From Flavobacterium sp. (GTDB lineage: Bacteria > Bacteroidota > Bacteroidia > Flavobacteriales > Flavobacteriaceae), in assembly GCA_023251135.1 (NCBI GenBank), contig JAHEZJ010000002.1, forward strand, positions 1 to 64,000: 64,000 nucleotides of DNA, read 5' to 3'. This document shows, one piece after another, positions 1 through 8,872 of this stretch. Position 1 is the stretch's first letter. Each line of letters opens with the position of its first letter. The position numbers and the translations under genes were made by a program. Under the pieces are notes generated by a model that saw only the letters and a list, made by a program, of their open reading frames with translations, did not search any database and was not told where the DNA came from.

Positions 1-583
1 TCCCGTTGTGATAAAAACTAAAATGAATATTGGGGTGTGCCAAAGCCACACGCTGAAACTCATCCATGACATGACGAAATTCAACGGTATCCGACTTTAA
101 GAAATTACGGCGGGCCGGAATATTAAAAAATAAATTTTTAACCGCAAACGAGGTTCCTTTTGGGAGAACGGCCACTTCCTGCGACACAAATTTACTTCCT
201 TCGATTACGATATGCGTTCCCAGCTCATCCTGTTCCTGCTTGGTTTTCATTTCCATGTGCGCAATCGCAGCAATAGAAGCCAGTGCTTCTCCACGGAAAC
301 CTTTGGTTCCAAGTGAAAACAAATCTTCGGCCTGACGAATTTTTGAAGTAGCATGACGTGCAAAACACAAACGCGCATCGGTCACCGTCATTCCAACTCC
401 GTTATCAATAACCTGAACTAACGATTTTCCGGCATCTTTAATAATCAATTTAATGTCAGTTGCTTTCGCATCAACAGCATTTTCTAACAGCTCTTTTACA
501 ACCGAAGCAGGTCTTTGAACCACCTCTCCGGCAGCAATTTGATTCGCAACGTGATCAGGAAGTAATTGAATGATACTCGACAT
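1..583 (-). CDS. mutL: DNA mismatch repair protein MutL, N-terminal part (cut by window edge)
   Basis: This is the first 194 codons of MutL, read leftward from the ATG at 581-583; the rest lies outside the window. MutL is the GHKL-type ATPase that links MutS mismatch recognition to strand removal. The N-terminal ATP-binding motifs are visible: an ELLENAVDA helix carrying the catalytic Glu, DNGVGM, and KGFRGEAL followed by the ATP lid. The protein starts [20 protein letters not shown], which is typical of the family. It sits downstream of ribH in the same orientation, but a strong ribH terminator separates them, so it probably has its own promoter in 584-744. Confidence 0.96.
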   Translation of the reverse strand, partial: MSSIIQLLPDHVANQIAAGEVVQRPASVVKELLENAVDAKATDIKLIIKDAGKSLVQVIDNGVGMTVTDARLCFARHATSKIRQAEDLFSLGTKGFRGEALASIAAIAHMEMKTKQEQDELGTHIVIEGSKFVSQEVAVLPKGTSFAVKNLFFNIPARRNFLKSDTVEFRHVMDEFQRVALAHPNIHFSFYHNG

Positions 584-744
584 TAAAAAATTTGGGTTAA
601 AGGTTGTCCGTTGATTTTATTGAAATTAATCCGTAAAATCTCGGGGTAATATAATTAATTGTGTCCTGGTTTTTTAAACCAAGGTGTACAAATTTAATGA
701 ATTTCTGTTGGGTTTTAGAATAACAGCTATCATAAAAAAAACAA

Positions 745-778
745 AAAACCTATACTATTTTTACACAGTATAGGTTTT
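745..778 (-). terminator. Intrinsic terminator of ribH
   Basis: A perfect stem ACCTATACT / AGTATAGGT around an AT-rich loop is followed on the minus strand by a long T-rich tract. It lies just downstream of the ribH stop. Confidence 0.85.
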
Positions 779-801
779 AGTATCTTTAAAACAATTGTGT
801 T

Positions 802-1374
802 TTATTCTTTCTCAATTTTAATTGGTGTTTCTTCTATCTGAATTGCTCCTGAAGACAACAAAGGCTGATGGAACGGATGTGACAAAGAAGCCTGTTGGCG
901 AATGTATGCCATTTTGATTGCTGCAATGGCAGCCTCAGTCCCTTTGTTTCCGTGAATTCCTCCACTTCTGTCAATTGACTGCTGCATGTTATTGTCTGTT
1001 AAAACACAGAAAATAACCGGAATATCAGTCTGAACATTCAGGTCTTTTATTCCCTGTGTTACTCCTTCGCAAACAAAATCAAAGTGTTTTGTTTCGCCCT
1101 GAATCACACATCCAATTACGATTACTGCATCTACATTTTGCGTTTGCAGCATTTTTTTAGCACCGTAAATCAGTTCAAAACTCCCTGGAACATTCCAACG
1201 AATAATTTGCTGAGCCGGAACATCACAATCTGTTAAGGCATCAAAAGCACCGTTGTAAAGTCCTTCTGTAACCGTTTCATTCCATTCAGAAACAACAATC
1301 CCAAATCGAAAATCTTTCGCATTTGGGATTGTGTTTTTATCGTATTCCGATAGATTTTTATTTTGAGTAGCCAT
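802..1374 (-). CDS. ribH: 6,7-dimethyl-8-ribityllumazine synthase
   Basis: This enzyme catalyses the penultimate step of riboflavin synthesis, condensing 5-amino-6-ribitylamino-uracil with dihydroxybutanone phosphate. Family motifs are clear: VPGSFEL near residue 62, IGCVIQGETKHFDFV at 87-101 with the general-acid His at about 97, and GG.HGNKGTEAA near 140. At 190 aa it is longer than the usual ~155 aa because of a ~25-residue C-terminal tail (SLSHPFHQPLL onward) that I do not recognise. It follows the TPR membrane protein by 77 bp in the same direction and is probably co-transcribed with it. No other riboflavin gene and no FMN riboswitch is visible nearby. Confidence 0.97.
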   Translation of the reverse strand: MATQNKNLSEYDKNTIPNAKDFRFGIVVSEWNETVTEGLYNGAFDALTDCDVPAQQIIRWNVPGSFELIYGAKKMLQTQNVDAVIVIGCVIQGETKHFDFVCEGVTQGIKDLNVQTDIPVIFCVLTDNNMQQSIDRSGGIHGNKGTEAAIAAIKMAYIRQQASLSHPFHQPLLSSGAIQIEETPIKIEKE

Positions 1375-1379
1375 CTGTA

Positions 1380-1445
1380 TATTTTAGATATTAAATTTCA
1401 GATTGCTAAAATACAAATCTAAAATCTAAAATCTGAAATCTGCAA
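1380..1445. repeat. Iterated-word spacer (AAATCTGAAATCT type)
   Basis: The gap between the TPR gene and ribH is built from imperfect copies of AATCTAAAATCTGAAATCT and an inverted partner (AGATATTAAATTTCAGATT). It is non-coding and belongs to a class of locus-specific simple spacers seen several times in this window. Confidence 0.6.
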
Positions 1446-1451
1446 TTAAAA

Positions 1452-2231
1452 TTATTGTGCTAATCCAATCAATACATCAACAGCTGCAGCTTCCGGAGTT
1501 GCATCGTAGTTGTCTTTGATATCTGTTAAATATTTCAAAGCATCTTCTTTTTGACCTAAAGCCAAAGCTGTTTTACCTGCTTTTAATAAGAAACGAGGTG
1601 TAGTGAAATCATTTTTATTCGATTCAGCCGCTTTTACATAATAGTCTAAAGCTTCTTTTTGTTGGTTCTTTTGAGAATAAGCATCTCCAATAGCACCAAT
1701 TGCCAAAGCACCAACAATAGCTTCTTTTGATTTAAACTCTCCTAAATACTTAATTGCATCATCATATTTACCAATATTCAAAGAAGCAATACCTGCATAA
1801 TAGTTCGCTAAATTTCCGGCATCAGTTCCTGAGTACTCGTCAGCAATTTTAACGAATCCGAATTTACCTTCAGAACCATTTAAAGCCAATTTGTATAAAG
1901 AATCGCTTGCTACACCGTTGGTTGCTTTTTCAAAGTTTTGCTGAGCAACAAACATTTCGCTTGCAGCCTCATCCTGTTTAGGAGCTTCAACAAATTTTTG
2001 ATAAGCCAAATAGCCAATAGTAGCAATTGCAATACCAGCAACTAAACCAATAATGATTTTTTGATTTTTAGCTACCCAATCCTCAGTTTTTGAAGCAGTT
2101 TCATCTAATTTAGAGAAAACTCCAGCCGTTGTGCTGTCTTTTTCGTCAATAATTACCTGTGTTTCCTCATTTACTTCTTTAACTTCTTTCTCTTTTGGTG
2201 CTTTATATCCTCTTTTATTGTAAGTTGCCAT
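1452..2231 (-). CDS. Membrane-anchored tetratricopeptide-repeat protein (YfgM-like)
   Basis: A 259 aa protein with a charged cytoplasmic N-terminus of about 55 residues, one membrane segment at about 59-77 (IIIGLVAGIAIATIGYLAYQ), then an extracytoplasmic helical region with TPR-like repeats (for example GKYDDAIKYLGEF, QQKEALDYYVKAA and LGQKEDALKYLTDI). The architecture matches the YfgM/TPR_21 group of periplasmic co-chaperones, but the role here is inferred from architecture only. It appears to be the first gene of a two-gene unit with ribH. A -7 box, TATTTTTG, lies at 2261-2254 on the minus strand. Confidence 0.8.
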   Translation of the reverse strand: MATYNKRGYKAPKEKEVKEVNEETQVIIDEKDSTTAGVFSKLDETASKTEDWVAKNQKIIIGLVAGIAIATIGYLAYQKFVEAPKQDEAASEMFVAQQNFEKATNGVASDSLYKLALNGSEGKFGFVKIADEYSGTDAGNLANYYAGIASLNIGKYDDAIKYLGEFKSKEAIVGALAIGAIGDAYSQKNQQKEALDYYVKAAESNKNDFTTPRFLLKAGKTALALGQKEDALKYLTDIKDNYDATPEAAAVDVLIGLAQ

Positions 2232-2610
2232 TTAAAATTAATTTAGTGAACGGCAAAAATAAAATTTTTATTGAAACCGACGTAAAAAAAATCAATTTTA
2301 TCACTATTTTACAAAAAATAATTTCATTCACAGCAAGTCCTTCCTCTTCAACCGGAAAATAATTCACTCGCAAACGCATCAAAAGCCTTTTATATCGATA
2401 ATTTTCGATAATTTGCACCCTCAAATTTTTGATGATTTTAAACATCACTTTTCTAAGCCAAAACTATTTTTTTGCCACTGATTTTAACGATTTACACCGA
2501 TTAAAGGGTATCAGCAGAGAAATCCTTTTAAGCAATTTAAGCTGTGGCAGAAGAAAAAGCGCAAAGAGTTGCTTAGAAAGCATCAAATTTTATCTTAGAG
2601 TGCCTAAAAA
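2232..2610. other. Non-coding gap upstream of recF
   Basis: This is the divergent region between the TPR gene and recF. It holds the probable TPR-gene promoter near 2254 and a degenerate palindromic element at 2471-2550. Short open frames here are repeat-derived and unconvincing. Confidence 0.5.
2471..2550. repeat. Degenerate GCCAC...GTGGC palindromic element
   Basis: It starts TTTGCCACTGATTTTAACG and ends TTTAAGCTGTGGCAGAAG, so the two ends are imperfect inverted copies. The word GATT recurs at about 10-bp intervals inside. It is related to better-preserved copies at 5228-5272 and 21977-22059. Confidence 0.55.
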
Positions 2611-3711
2611 ATGTATTTAAACAAAATTTCTTTATTCAATTATAAAAATTTCTCCGAAATCAGTTTTGATTTTGACCGCAAGATCAATTGTTTTGTCGGC
2701 AAAAATGGAATTGGCAAAACCAATGTGCTCGATGCTATCTATCATCTTGCTTACGGGAAAAGCTATTTCAATCCGCTGGCCGTTCAGAACATCAAACACG
2801 GAGAGGAGTTTTTTGTGATTGATGCCGAACTAGAGAAAAACGACAGAACCGAACAAATTGTCTGCAGTTTAAAAAAAGGACAGAAAAAAGTTTTAAAAAG
2901 AAACGGCAAAGCCTACGATAAATTTTCAGATCATATTGGCTTTATTCCGCTAGTCATTATCTCTCCGGCCGATCGCGATTTAATCGTAGAAGGAAGTGAA
3001 ACACGCCGTAAATTTATGGACAGCGTGATTTCGCAATTAGACGCTACTTACCTGCACCAGCTTATTCAATATCAAAAAGTAATTGTACAGCGCAATGCCT
3101 TACTAAAGTATTTCGCGCTGAATCATACTTTTGACAATGACACCTTGTCTATATATAACGAACAACTGAATAGTTTCGGGCAATCGATTTTTGAAAAACG
3201 AAAAGAGTTCCTGGAGCAATTCATACCTATATTTAATGTACACCATCAGGCCATAACCGGATCGGAAGAAACGGTACAATTGGTTTACGAAAGTCATTTG
3301 TTCGAAAAAGACCTTTTAAGTCTGTTACGTGAGAACATCAATAAAGACAGGGCACTGCAGTATACCAGCGTAGGCATCCACAAAGACGATCTGTCGTTTG
3401 AAATTGATTCACATCCCATAAAAAAATTCGGATCACAAGGTCAGCAAAAATCTTTTCTGATTGCGCTGAAACTGGCTCAATTTGAATTTTTAAAAAAACA
3501 AAGCGGTGTCAAACCTCTGTTGTTATTTGACGACATTTTTGACAAGTTAGACGAAAGCCGTGTTGCCAAAATCATCGAAATGGTAAACAGTGACACTTTT
3601 GGACAGCTTTTTATCTCCGACACGCATCCGGAACGCACCGAAACCATTGTAAAATCAACGCACCAGAGTTACAAAATTTTCACATTAGATAATTTGACAA
3701 TGAGAGAATGA
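2611..3711 (+). CDS. recF: DNA replication and repair protein RecF
   Basis: RecF is an SMC-like ATPase that helps load RecA at gaps via RecOR. At 366 aa it has the normal length. Walker A is GKNGIGKT at residues 30-37, the ABC-type signature region is FGSQGQQKS at 273-281, and Walker B is [12 protein letters not shown] near 303-314. The start is the ATG directly after a short A-run. The gene is not beside dnaA/dnaN here, which is common in Bacteroidota. The final codons (DNLTMRE) lie inside a simple repeat that continues into the spacer, so the C-terminal tail is repeat-derived. Confidence 0.96.
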   Translation: MYLNKISLFNYKNFSEISFDFDRKINCFVGKNGIGKTNVLDAIYHLAYGKSYFNPLAVQNIKHGEEFFVIDAELEKNDRTEQIVCSLKKGQKKVLKRNGKAYDKFSDHIGFIPLVIISPADRDLIVEGSETRRKFMDSVISQLDATYLHQLIQYQKVIVQRNALLKYFALNHTFDNDTLSIYNEQLNSFGQSIFEKRKEFLEQFIPIFNVHHQAITGSEETVQLVYESHLFEKDLLSLLRENINKDRALQYTSVGIHKDDLSFEIDSHPIKKFGSQGQQKSFLIALKLAQFEFLKKQSGVKPLLLFDDIFDKLDESRVAKIIEMVNSDTFGQLFISDTHPERTETIVKSTHQSYKIFTLDNLTMRE

Positions 3712-3790
3712 GATAATTTGGCAATGAGAAAATTAGATAATGACTTTAAATTATCTCATTAGTTAATTATCTAATTGACACATTAAAAAT
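3690..3790. repeat. Iterated-word spacer overlapping the 3' end of recF
   Basis: Two direct copies of AGATAATTTGRCAATGAG (3689-3730) are followed by inverted relatives (ATTAGATAAT near 3733 against ATTATCTAAT near 3766). The first copy codes for the last residues of RecF. The inverted arms may also act as a weak terminator. Confidence 0.65.
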
Positions 3791-3828
3791 CATTATTTTA
3801 GCAGTTCTATATTTTAAAACTTCGTCTT

Positions 3829-4527
3829 ATGAAATTCCCCAAAATTCTATTCCTTATCATTTCTGTTGTATTACTTTCCTGCAACGAAAGAAAATCAGGT
3901 ATTATGGAGGTGATAACTCCGAAAGATTTTGCAGAAAAAATTAAAACAACCGAAAACCCTCAAATACTGGATGTCCGAACTCCCGAAGAATTTGAATCCG
4001 ATCATATTGATCGTGCTGTAAATGTAAATTGGAACGATGATAATTTCACAGACAAAGTTGCAACTTACGACAAATCGAAACCTGTTTTTGTTTATTGTTT
4101 AAGCGGTGGAAGAAGTAAAAAAGCAGCCGCAAAACTAAATGAGATGGGCTTTACCAACATTTATGAGTTAGAAGGCGGCATCATGAAATGGAATGCGGAT
4201 GGTTTTTCTAAACCTTCAACAGCACAGCCTGGAATGACGATGAGTGATTTTGATAATCTGTTAAAGACCGACAAAAAAGTACTGGTTGACTTTTATGCAG
4301 AATGGTGTGGTCCCTGCAAACAAATGGAACCGTATCTTTTGAAAATGCAAAAAGAAATGGTCGACAAAGTAATTATTGTTCGCATTGACGTAGACAAAAA
4401 CAAAGCTTTGGCTACTCAAATGAAAATCGAACAGCTTCCTACCATGGTTTTATACGAAAACAAAGCCGTAAAATGGAAAAATATTGGTTTTATCAAAGAA
4501 GAAGATTTAAAAAAACAACTGCAGTAA
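3829..4527 (+). CDS. Rhodanese-thioredoxin fusion lipoprotein
   Basis: A 232 aa lipoprotein: signal peptide MKFPKILFLIISVVLLSC with the lipobox Cys at residue 18. A rhodanese domain follows at about 28-128, with LDVRTPEEF and the active loop CLSGGRS (Cys90). A thioredoxin domain at about 138-232 carries WCGPC (CGPC at 160-163) and a cis-Pro region QLPTMVLYE. It should act in the periplasm or on the outer membrane. Both catalytic centres are intact, so a combined persulfide-transfer and disulfide-reductase role is plausible but inferred. The next gene starts 10 bp downstream and is probably co-transcribed. Confidence 0.9.
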   Translation: MKFPKILFLIISVVLLSCNERKSGIMEVITPKDFAEKIKTTENPQILDVRTPEEFESDHIDRAVNVNWNDDNFTDKVATYDKSKPVFVYCLSGGRSKKAAAKLNEMGFTNIYELEGGIMKWNADGFSKPSTAQPGMTMSDFDNLLKTDKKVLVDFYAEWCGPCKQMEPYLLKMQKEMVDKVIIVRIDVDKNKALATQMKIEQLPTMVLYENKAVKWKNIGFIKEEDLKKQLQ

Positions 4528-4537
4528 CACCACCGAT

Positions 4538-5215
4538 ATGCTAACAAAAGAATCATTGCAATTTTTAGAAGACTTAAGAAAAAACAACAATCGGGATTGG
4601 TTTTTGGACAACAAAAAACGATACGAGATTTTCAAGAAAGACTACCATCAACTGGTTAGTGATTTACTGGATGTGATGAAACCTATGGATCCTTCGCTGG
4701 AACTACTGGAGGTTAAAAACTGTACATTCAGAATCAATCGCGACATTCGGTTTTCCAAAGACAAATCACCCTATAAATCCCATTTAGGAATCTGGATGTC
4801 GACTGGAATCAAAGGACTGAATCGTGCCGGATATTATGTACATATTGAACAAGGAGCCAGCTTTATTGCCGGAGGTTATTATTCGCCTGAAGCCGAAGAT
4901 CTAAAGAAAGTCCGCAAGGAAATTGCTTTTTTTCATGAAGATCTCGAAGCCATTCTTAGCGACAAAAACTTTAAAAAAGAATTTGGCAGCCTGGATGTAA
5001 ACGAAAATAACTCGCTTAAAAATCCGCCAAGAGGATACGAAAAAGACCATCCTGCAATTGAGTTTTTAAAATTGAAAAGTTTTACGGCTACTCAAAAATA
5101 CGATATCAACGAGGTGACTCAAAAAGATTTCGTTTCGAAAATGAGTAAAAAACTTATCGCTTTAAAACCCTTAAACGAATTCATCAACCGTGCTTTAGAC
5201 ACGGAGGAATTCTAA
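4538..5215 (+). CDS. DUF2461 family protein
   Basis: A 225 aa soluble protein of the DUF2461/TIGR02453 family, whose biochemical function is unknown. Typical features are the N-terminal FLEDLRKNNNRDWFLDNK segment and the central RDIRFSKDKSPYK...GYYVHIE block. It starts 10 bp after the rhodanese-thioredoxin gene and is likely translated from the same mRNA. No signal peptide or membrane segment is seen. Confidence 0.88.
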   Translation: MLTKESLQFLEDLRKNNNRDWFLDNKKRYEIFKKDYHQLVSDLLDVMKPMDPSLELLEVKNCTFRINRDIRFSKDKSPYKSHLGIWMSTGIKGLNRAGYYVHIEQGASFIAGGYYSPEAEDLKKVRKEIAFFHEDLEAILSDKNFKKEFGSLDVNENNSLKNPPRGYEKDHPAIEFLKLKSFTATQKYDINEVTQKDFVSKMSKKLIALKPLNEFINRALDTEEF

Positions 5216-5227
5216 AGAAGATATACC

Positions 5228-5272
5228 GCCACCAATTCACGAATTAATTTAAACAATTCGTGAATTCGTGGC
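5228..5272. repeat. Palindromic element GCCAC...GTGGC
   Basis: The arms GCCACCAATTCACGAATT (5228-5245) and AATTCGTGAATTCGTGGC (5255-5272) are near-perfect inverted copies. A second partial element ending AATCTTTTAATCTGTGGC follows at about 5369-5391. Both lie between the DUF2461 gene and the glycosyltransferase. A transcript could fold here and terminate, but it looks like a dispersed repeat family. Confidence 0.7.
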
Positions 5273-5408
5273 AAAAAAAACTTCAAAAAGGATATACTGC
5301 TACCCAAAAACAAGAGATAAAGTTTGGCGACAGATTTCAAAGATTGGTATACAGTAAAAAATCCTTTAAAAATCTTTTAATCTGTGGCAAAAAAATTAAG
5401 TTTGCCGA

Positions 5409-6470
5409 ATGAAAAAAAGGAAAATACTTTTTCTTGGAGAATCTTATCGTGCTGACGCCATTACGTGGATGAACGGTTTGAAAGAATTTGGCGGTTTTGA
5501 AATTTGCACCTGGGAACTTCAAACTCCCAACAATTCAAAGTTCAACCGGTTCAAACGTATTTTAGAGTATCTTTTTTCTCCTGTTTCCATTCGCAAAAAA
5601 ATCCGACAGGAAAAACCCGATATGATCATTGCCGAACGAACTACCAGCTACGGTTTTCTGGCAGCAATTTCCGGAATGCATCCCATTGCAATTGCACAAC
5701 AAGGCCGAACCGATTTGTGGCCGGAAGGTTCGATCCTGCTTCCTTTTAAAAAAATCATTCAAAAACACGCTTTCAAAAAAGCCAACTTAATACACGCCTG
5801 GGGTCCGGTGATGACCGTTTCGATGAAAGCGATTGGCGTAGACATGAACAAAGTTTTGGTACTTCCAAAAGGAATTGATTTATCCCTTTTCTCCCCTTCT
5901 ATCAATAACTCCGCTAAAATCGAAGCTATTGTTACGCGTTCTTTACAGCCGGAATACCGCCATGATTCTATTTTAAAAGCTTTTGGAATTTTACACCAAA
6001 AAGGAATCGACTTTTCATTAACCATTGTTGGTGATGGAACCCGACTGCAATTTTTAAAGGAGCTGGCCGCAGCACTTCAAATTGAAAACAAAGTAATTTT
6101 CACCGGAAGAATTCCGAATACCGAACTTCCTCGATTATTACAGCAATCCAATCTCTACATCAGCATGCCCATTACCGAAGGCGTATCGGCATCCTTATTT
6201 GAAGCGATGGCTTGCAACTGCTACCCTGTAGTTTCAGACATTCCCGGAAATCAAAGCTGGATCAGGCATCGCGAGAACGGACAACTGATTGAAATTGACA
6301 ATATCGAAATGCTTGCCGAAGAATTAATCTGGTCTTTTGAAAATCAGGAATCCCGAAATAATGCGATTCTGGAAAACCGAAAATTTGTGGAAGAACACGC
6401 CAACTACAGCACCAACATGAAGATCATTTCTGACAGGTATCATGAATTGCTGGATTTAAAAACAACCTAA
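5409..6470 (+). CDS. Glycosyltransferase, GT4/GT-B type
   Basis: A 353 aa GT-B enzyme expected to transfer a sugar from a nucleotide-sugar donor to an unknown acceptor, probably a surface glycan. The C-terminal donor-binding half shows the family E-x7-E motif (TEGVSASLFEAMAC, Glu257 and Glu265) and IVGDGTRL before it. No membrane segment is seen. It stands alone, flanked by a repeat spacer upstream and a separate aminotransferase gene downstream, so the context does not reveal the glycan. The ATG directly follows the repeat region. Confidence 0.88.
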   Translation: MKKRKILFLGESYRADAITWMNGLKEFGGFEICTWELQTPNNSKFNRFKRILEYLFSPVSIRKKIRQEKPDMIIAERTTSYGFLAAISGMHPIAIAQQGRTDLWPEGSILLPFKKIIQKHAFKKANLIHAWGPVMTVSMKAIGVDMNKVLVLPKGIDLSLFSPSINNSAKIEAIVTRSLQPEYRHDSILKAFGILHQKGIDFSLTIVGDGTRLQFLKELAAALQIENKVIFTGRIPNTELPRLLQQSNLYISMPITEGVSASLFEAMACNCYPVVSDIPGNQSWIRHRENGQLIEIDNIEMLAEELIWSFENQESRNNAILENRKFVEEHANYSTNMKIISDRYHELLDLKTT

Positions 6471-6549
6471 TCTGCACAAAAAACGTAACTTTCTTCTCTC
6501 AACAACGACATACATTTCAGTGAATTGTTTAATTTAATCTGATAGAGAA

Positions 6550-7650
6550 ATGAGTAACAGAAGAATCTGGCTAAAACAAATAGGTTTAGGCACAATAGGA
6601 TTAGGCTTTGGCCAGTTTGAAACATTTGCCAATGGCACCAATGAGTCTATTTTACCCGACTTAGACCACTCTCCCATCTTACTCCGCTCCAACGAAAACC
6701 CTTATGGCCCGTCTCCAAAAGCGCGATTAGCAATGGCAAAAAGTGTCAACATCAGCAATCGATACGGCTGGAATCTTTCACCGGAACTCATTACCCTGCT
6801 GGCAAAAAAGAATACGGTTTCCGACAACAATATCCTTTTGGGCGCAGGCTCCACTGAAATTTTAGATTTAATTCTTCAATATACTGCCTTAAAAAAAGGC
6901 AACTTTATACTGGCCGAAACCACATTTGATTACTGGGCAGCGCCTGCCGAAAAACTAGGGATAAAAAAAATTACTGTTCCGCTAACCAAAGACAAAAAGC
7001 ACGATTTACTCGCCATGTTAAATGCCATTGATGCCGACACTAAAATGGTGTATATCTGCAACCCAAACAATCCGACAGGAACACTGTGCCAAAGAGAAGA
7101 ATTGATTGCTTTTATAAGAGAAGCCACCCAAAAAACAATCGTTTTTGTCGATGAAGCTTATATCGATTTTACAGACGAGCCATCGTTAAGTGATTTGGTC
7201 GCTACCAATAAAAACCTGATTATAACCAAAACTTTCTCCAAAATGTACGGACTGGCAGGTGCCCGCATTGGTTACGCTGTTGCACATTCGACAATCATTG
7301 ATGAACTTAGCATTTTAAAATCATCTCCCAATTTATCGGTAAGTGTGGTTTCTATAGCTGCCGCAATTGCTTCTTTAAATGATGTCGATTTTATTCATCA
7401 GGTCCGCACCTCCAATCAGGAAGCCAAAAAATATACCATAGCACAACTTACACAACTCAATTTAACCTGCATTCCTTCTTATTCCAATTTTATTTATTTC
7501 TCTTTAGAAAATTACAAAAAAGACTATTTCAAACAATTGCAGGACCACAATATAGTGGGAACCAGAATTTACGAAGAAAATGGCAAATGGACGAGAATCA
7601 CAATAGGCACAATGAAAGAAATGCAGCGGTTTATTGAAGCTCTAAAATAA
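6550..7650 (+). CDS. HisC-like PLP aminotransferase with a Tat-type signal
   Basis: A 366 aa fold-type I aminotransferase similar to histidinol-phosphate aminotransferase. PLP-site motifs are present: NPNNPTG at 171-177, DEAYIDF at 201-207, and SKMYGLAGARIGY with Lys231 as the Schiff-base lysine. Unusually, the N-terminus (NRRIWLKQIGLGTIGLG) is a twin-arginine signal followed by a hydrophobic stretch, so the enzyme may be exported folded. Classical HisC is cytosolic and encoded among his genes, and none are here. The substrate is therefore open. The ATG is preceded by AGAGAA at a normal distance. Confidence 0.85.
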   Translation: MSNRRIWLKQIGLGTIGLGFGQFETFANGTNESILPDLDHSPILLRSNENPYGPSPKARLAMAKSVNISNRYGWNLSPELITLLAKKNTVSDNNILLGAGSTEILDLILQYTALKKGNFILAETTFDYWAAPAEKLGIKKITVPLTKDKKHDLLAMLNAIDADTKMVYICNPNNPTGTLCQREELIAFIREATQKTIVFVDEAYIDFTDEPSLSDLVATNKNLIITKTFSKMYGLAGARIGYAVAHSTIIDELSILKSSPNLSVSVVSIAAAIASLNDVDFIHQVRTSNQEAKKYTIAQLTQLNLTCIPSYSNFIYFSLENYKKDYFKQLQDHNIVGTRIYEENGKWTRITIGTMKEMQRFIEALK

Positions 7651-7737
7651 GACGCCCAAAAAACATTTACAACAAGGCTTTGTTTCTTTTATTGGTCGTT
7701 ATTTTTTAGAAACCCAATGCAAATAAATTATAATCCT

Positions 7738-7745
7738 TACTTTTG
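7738..7745 (+). promoter_or_regulatory. Probable -7 promoter box of murB
   Basis: TACTTTTG matches the Bacteroidota -7 consensus TAnnTTTG. It covers an in-frame upstream TTG at 7743, which argues for translation starting at the ATG at 7782 instead. Confidence 0.5.
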
Positions 7746-7781
7746 GAGTCAGAATTAATTCTTCAAAAAAGCCTTTTATTT

Positions 7782-8795
7782 ATGGAAATCCAATCCAATT
7801 TTTCTTTAAAAAACTACAATACTTTTGGCATTGAAGCCAAAGCCAGACAATTTGTTGCCGTACATACGGTAGCCGAATTGAAAACCATTTTAGAAGAAAA
7901 TAAAAACGAGCAAAAATTCATTTTAGGCGGAGGAAGCAATATGCTTTTAACGCAGGATATCGACGCTCTTGTCATTCATATTGATTTAAAAGGTAAAAAA
8001 ATCATCAAAGAAGACGATGATTCTGTCTGGGTGGAAAGTCAGGCCGGCGAAACCTGGCATGACTTCGTACTTTGGACGATCGATAATAATTTTGGCGGTT
8101 TAGAAAACATGTCACTCATTCCCGGGAACGTAGGAACTACGCCGGTTCAGAATATTGGTGCTTACGGAACAGAGATCAAAGATACTTTTGTTTCGTGCGA
8201 AGCGATGAATATTGCCTCTCAGGAAATAAAAACATTCACCAATGCCGAATGTAAGTTTGGATACAGAGAAAGCGTCTTCAAAAACGAAGTAAAAGACCAA
8301 TACATCATTACAGCGGTAATTTACAAACTGACGAAACGCAATCATAAAATCAATATTTCTTACGGGGATATTATGGCAGAACTGGCCAAAAACAACATTA
8401 CGGTTCCCACCTTAAAAGAGGTGAGCAATGCTGTGATTGCGATCAGACAAAGCAAATTACCGGATCCGAAAGAATTAGGGAATAGCGGAAGTTTTTTTAA
8501 GAACCCGATTTTACTAAAAACTGATTTCGAAAAAATCCATCAGAAATTCCCTGAAATGAAATTTTATGAAGTTTCGGAAACCGAAGTAAAAGTTCCGGCT
8601 GGCTGGCTAATCGAACAAGCTGGTTTTAAAGGAAAACGTTTTGGCGACGCCGGAGTTCATAAAAACCAAGCCTTGGTTTTAGTAAATTACGGAAATGCAA
8701 CCGGACAGGAAATTTTGGCCGTTTCCAAAGAGGTACAGAAAACTGTTTTTGATACTTTTGGAATTCAGATCGAAGCGGAAGTCAATGTAATCTAG
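7782..8795 (+). CDS. murB: UDP-N-acetylenolpyruvoylglucosamine reductase
   Basis: MurB reduces UDP-GlcNAc-enolpyruvate to UDP-MurNAc with NADPH and FAD, an essential cytosolic step of peptidoglycan synthesis. The 337 aa form starting at ATG 7782 (MEIQSNFSLKNYNTFGIEA) matches family length. FAD-site motifs are FILGGGSNMLLT and SLIPGNVGTTPVQNIGAYG; the catalytic block GNSGSFFKNP carries the serine. An in-frame TTG at 7743 would add 13 residues but lies within a -7 promoter box, so I rejected it. No other mur genes are adjacent. Confidence 0.96.
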   Translation: MEIQSNFSLKNYNTFGIEAKARQFVAVHTVAELKTILEENKNEQKFILGGGSNMLLTQDIDALVIHIDLKGKKIIKEDDDSVWVESQAGETWHDFVLWTIDNNFGGLENMSLIPGNVGTTPVQNIGAYGTEIKDTFVSCEAMNIASQEIKTFTNAECKFGYRESVFKNEVKDQYIITAVIYKLTKRNHKINISYGDIMAELAKNNITVPTLKEVSNAVIAIRQSKLPDPKELGNSGSFFKNPILLKTDFEKIHQKFPEMKFYEVSETEVKVPAGWLIEQAGFKGKRFGDAGVHKNQALVLVNYGNATGQEILAVSKEVQKTVFDTFGIQIEAEVNVI

Positions 8796-8820
8796 AAATT
8801 AGATCTTTAGATTGTTGTAT

Positions 8821-8862
8821 TTGAACCTTTGTCCCTTTGACCCTCTGAACCTTTGACCCTAA
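8821..8862. repeat. Iterated-word spacer (GAACCTTTGTCCC type)
   Basis: Four near-copies of TTTGAACC / TTTGTCCC / TTTGACCC fill the gap between murB and the PaiB-like gene. Confidence 0.6.
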
Positions 8863-8872
8863 AAAAGAAAAA

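Noticed and set aside
802..1450. Searched for an FMN riboswitch before ribH
   Set aside because: The gap upstream of ribH is only a 77-bp word repeat with no conserved riboswitch helices.
2429..2620. A 63-codon open frame just before recF
   Set aside because: It runs through the degenerate GCCAC palindromic element and overlaps the recF start; the peptide is repeat-derived.
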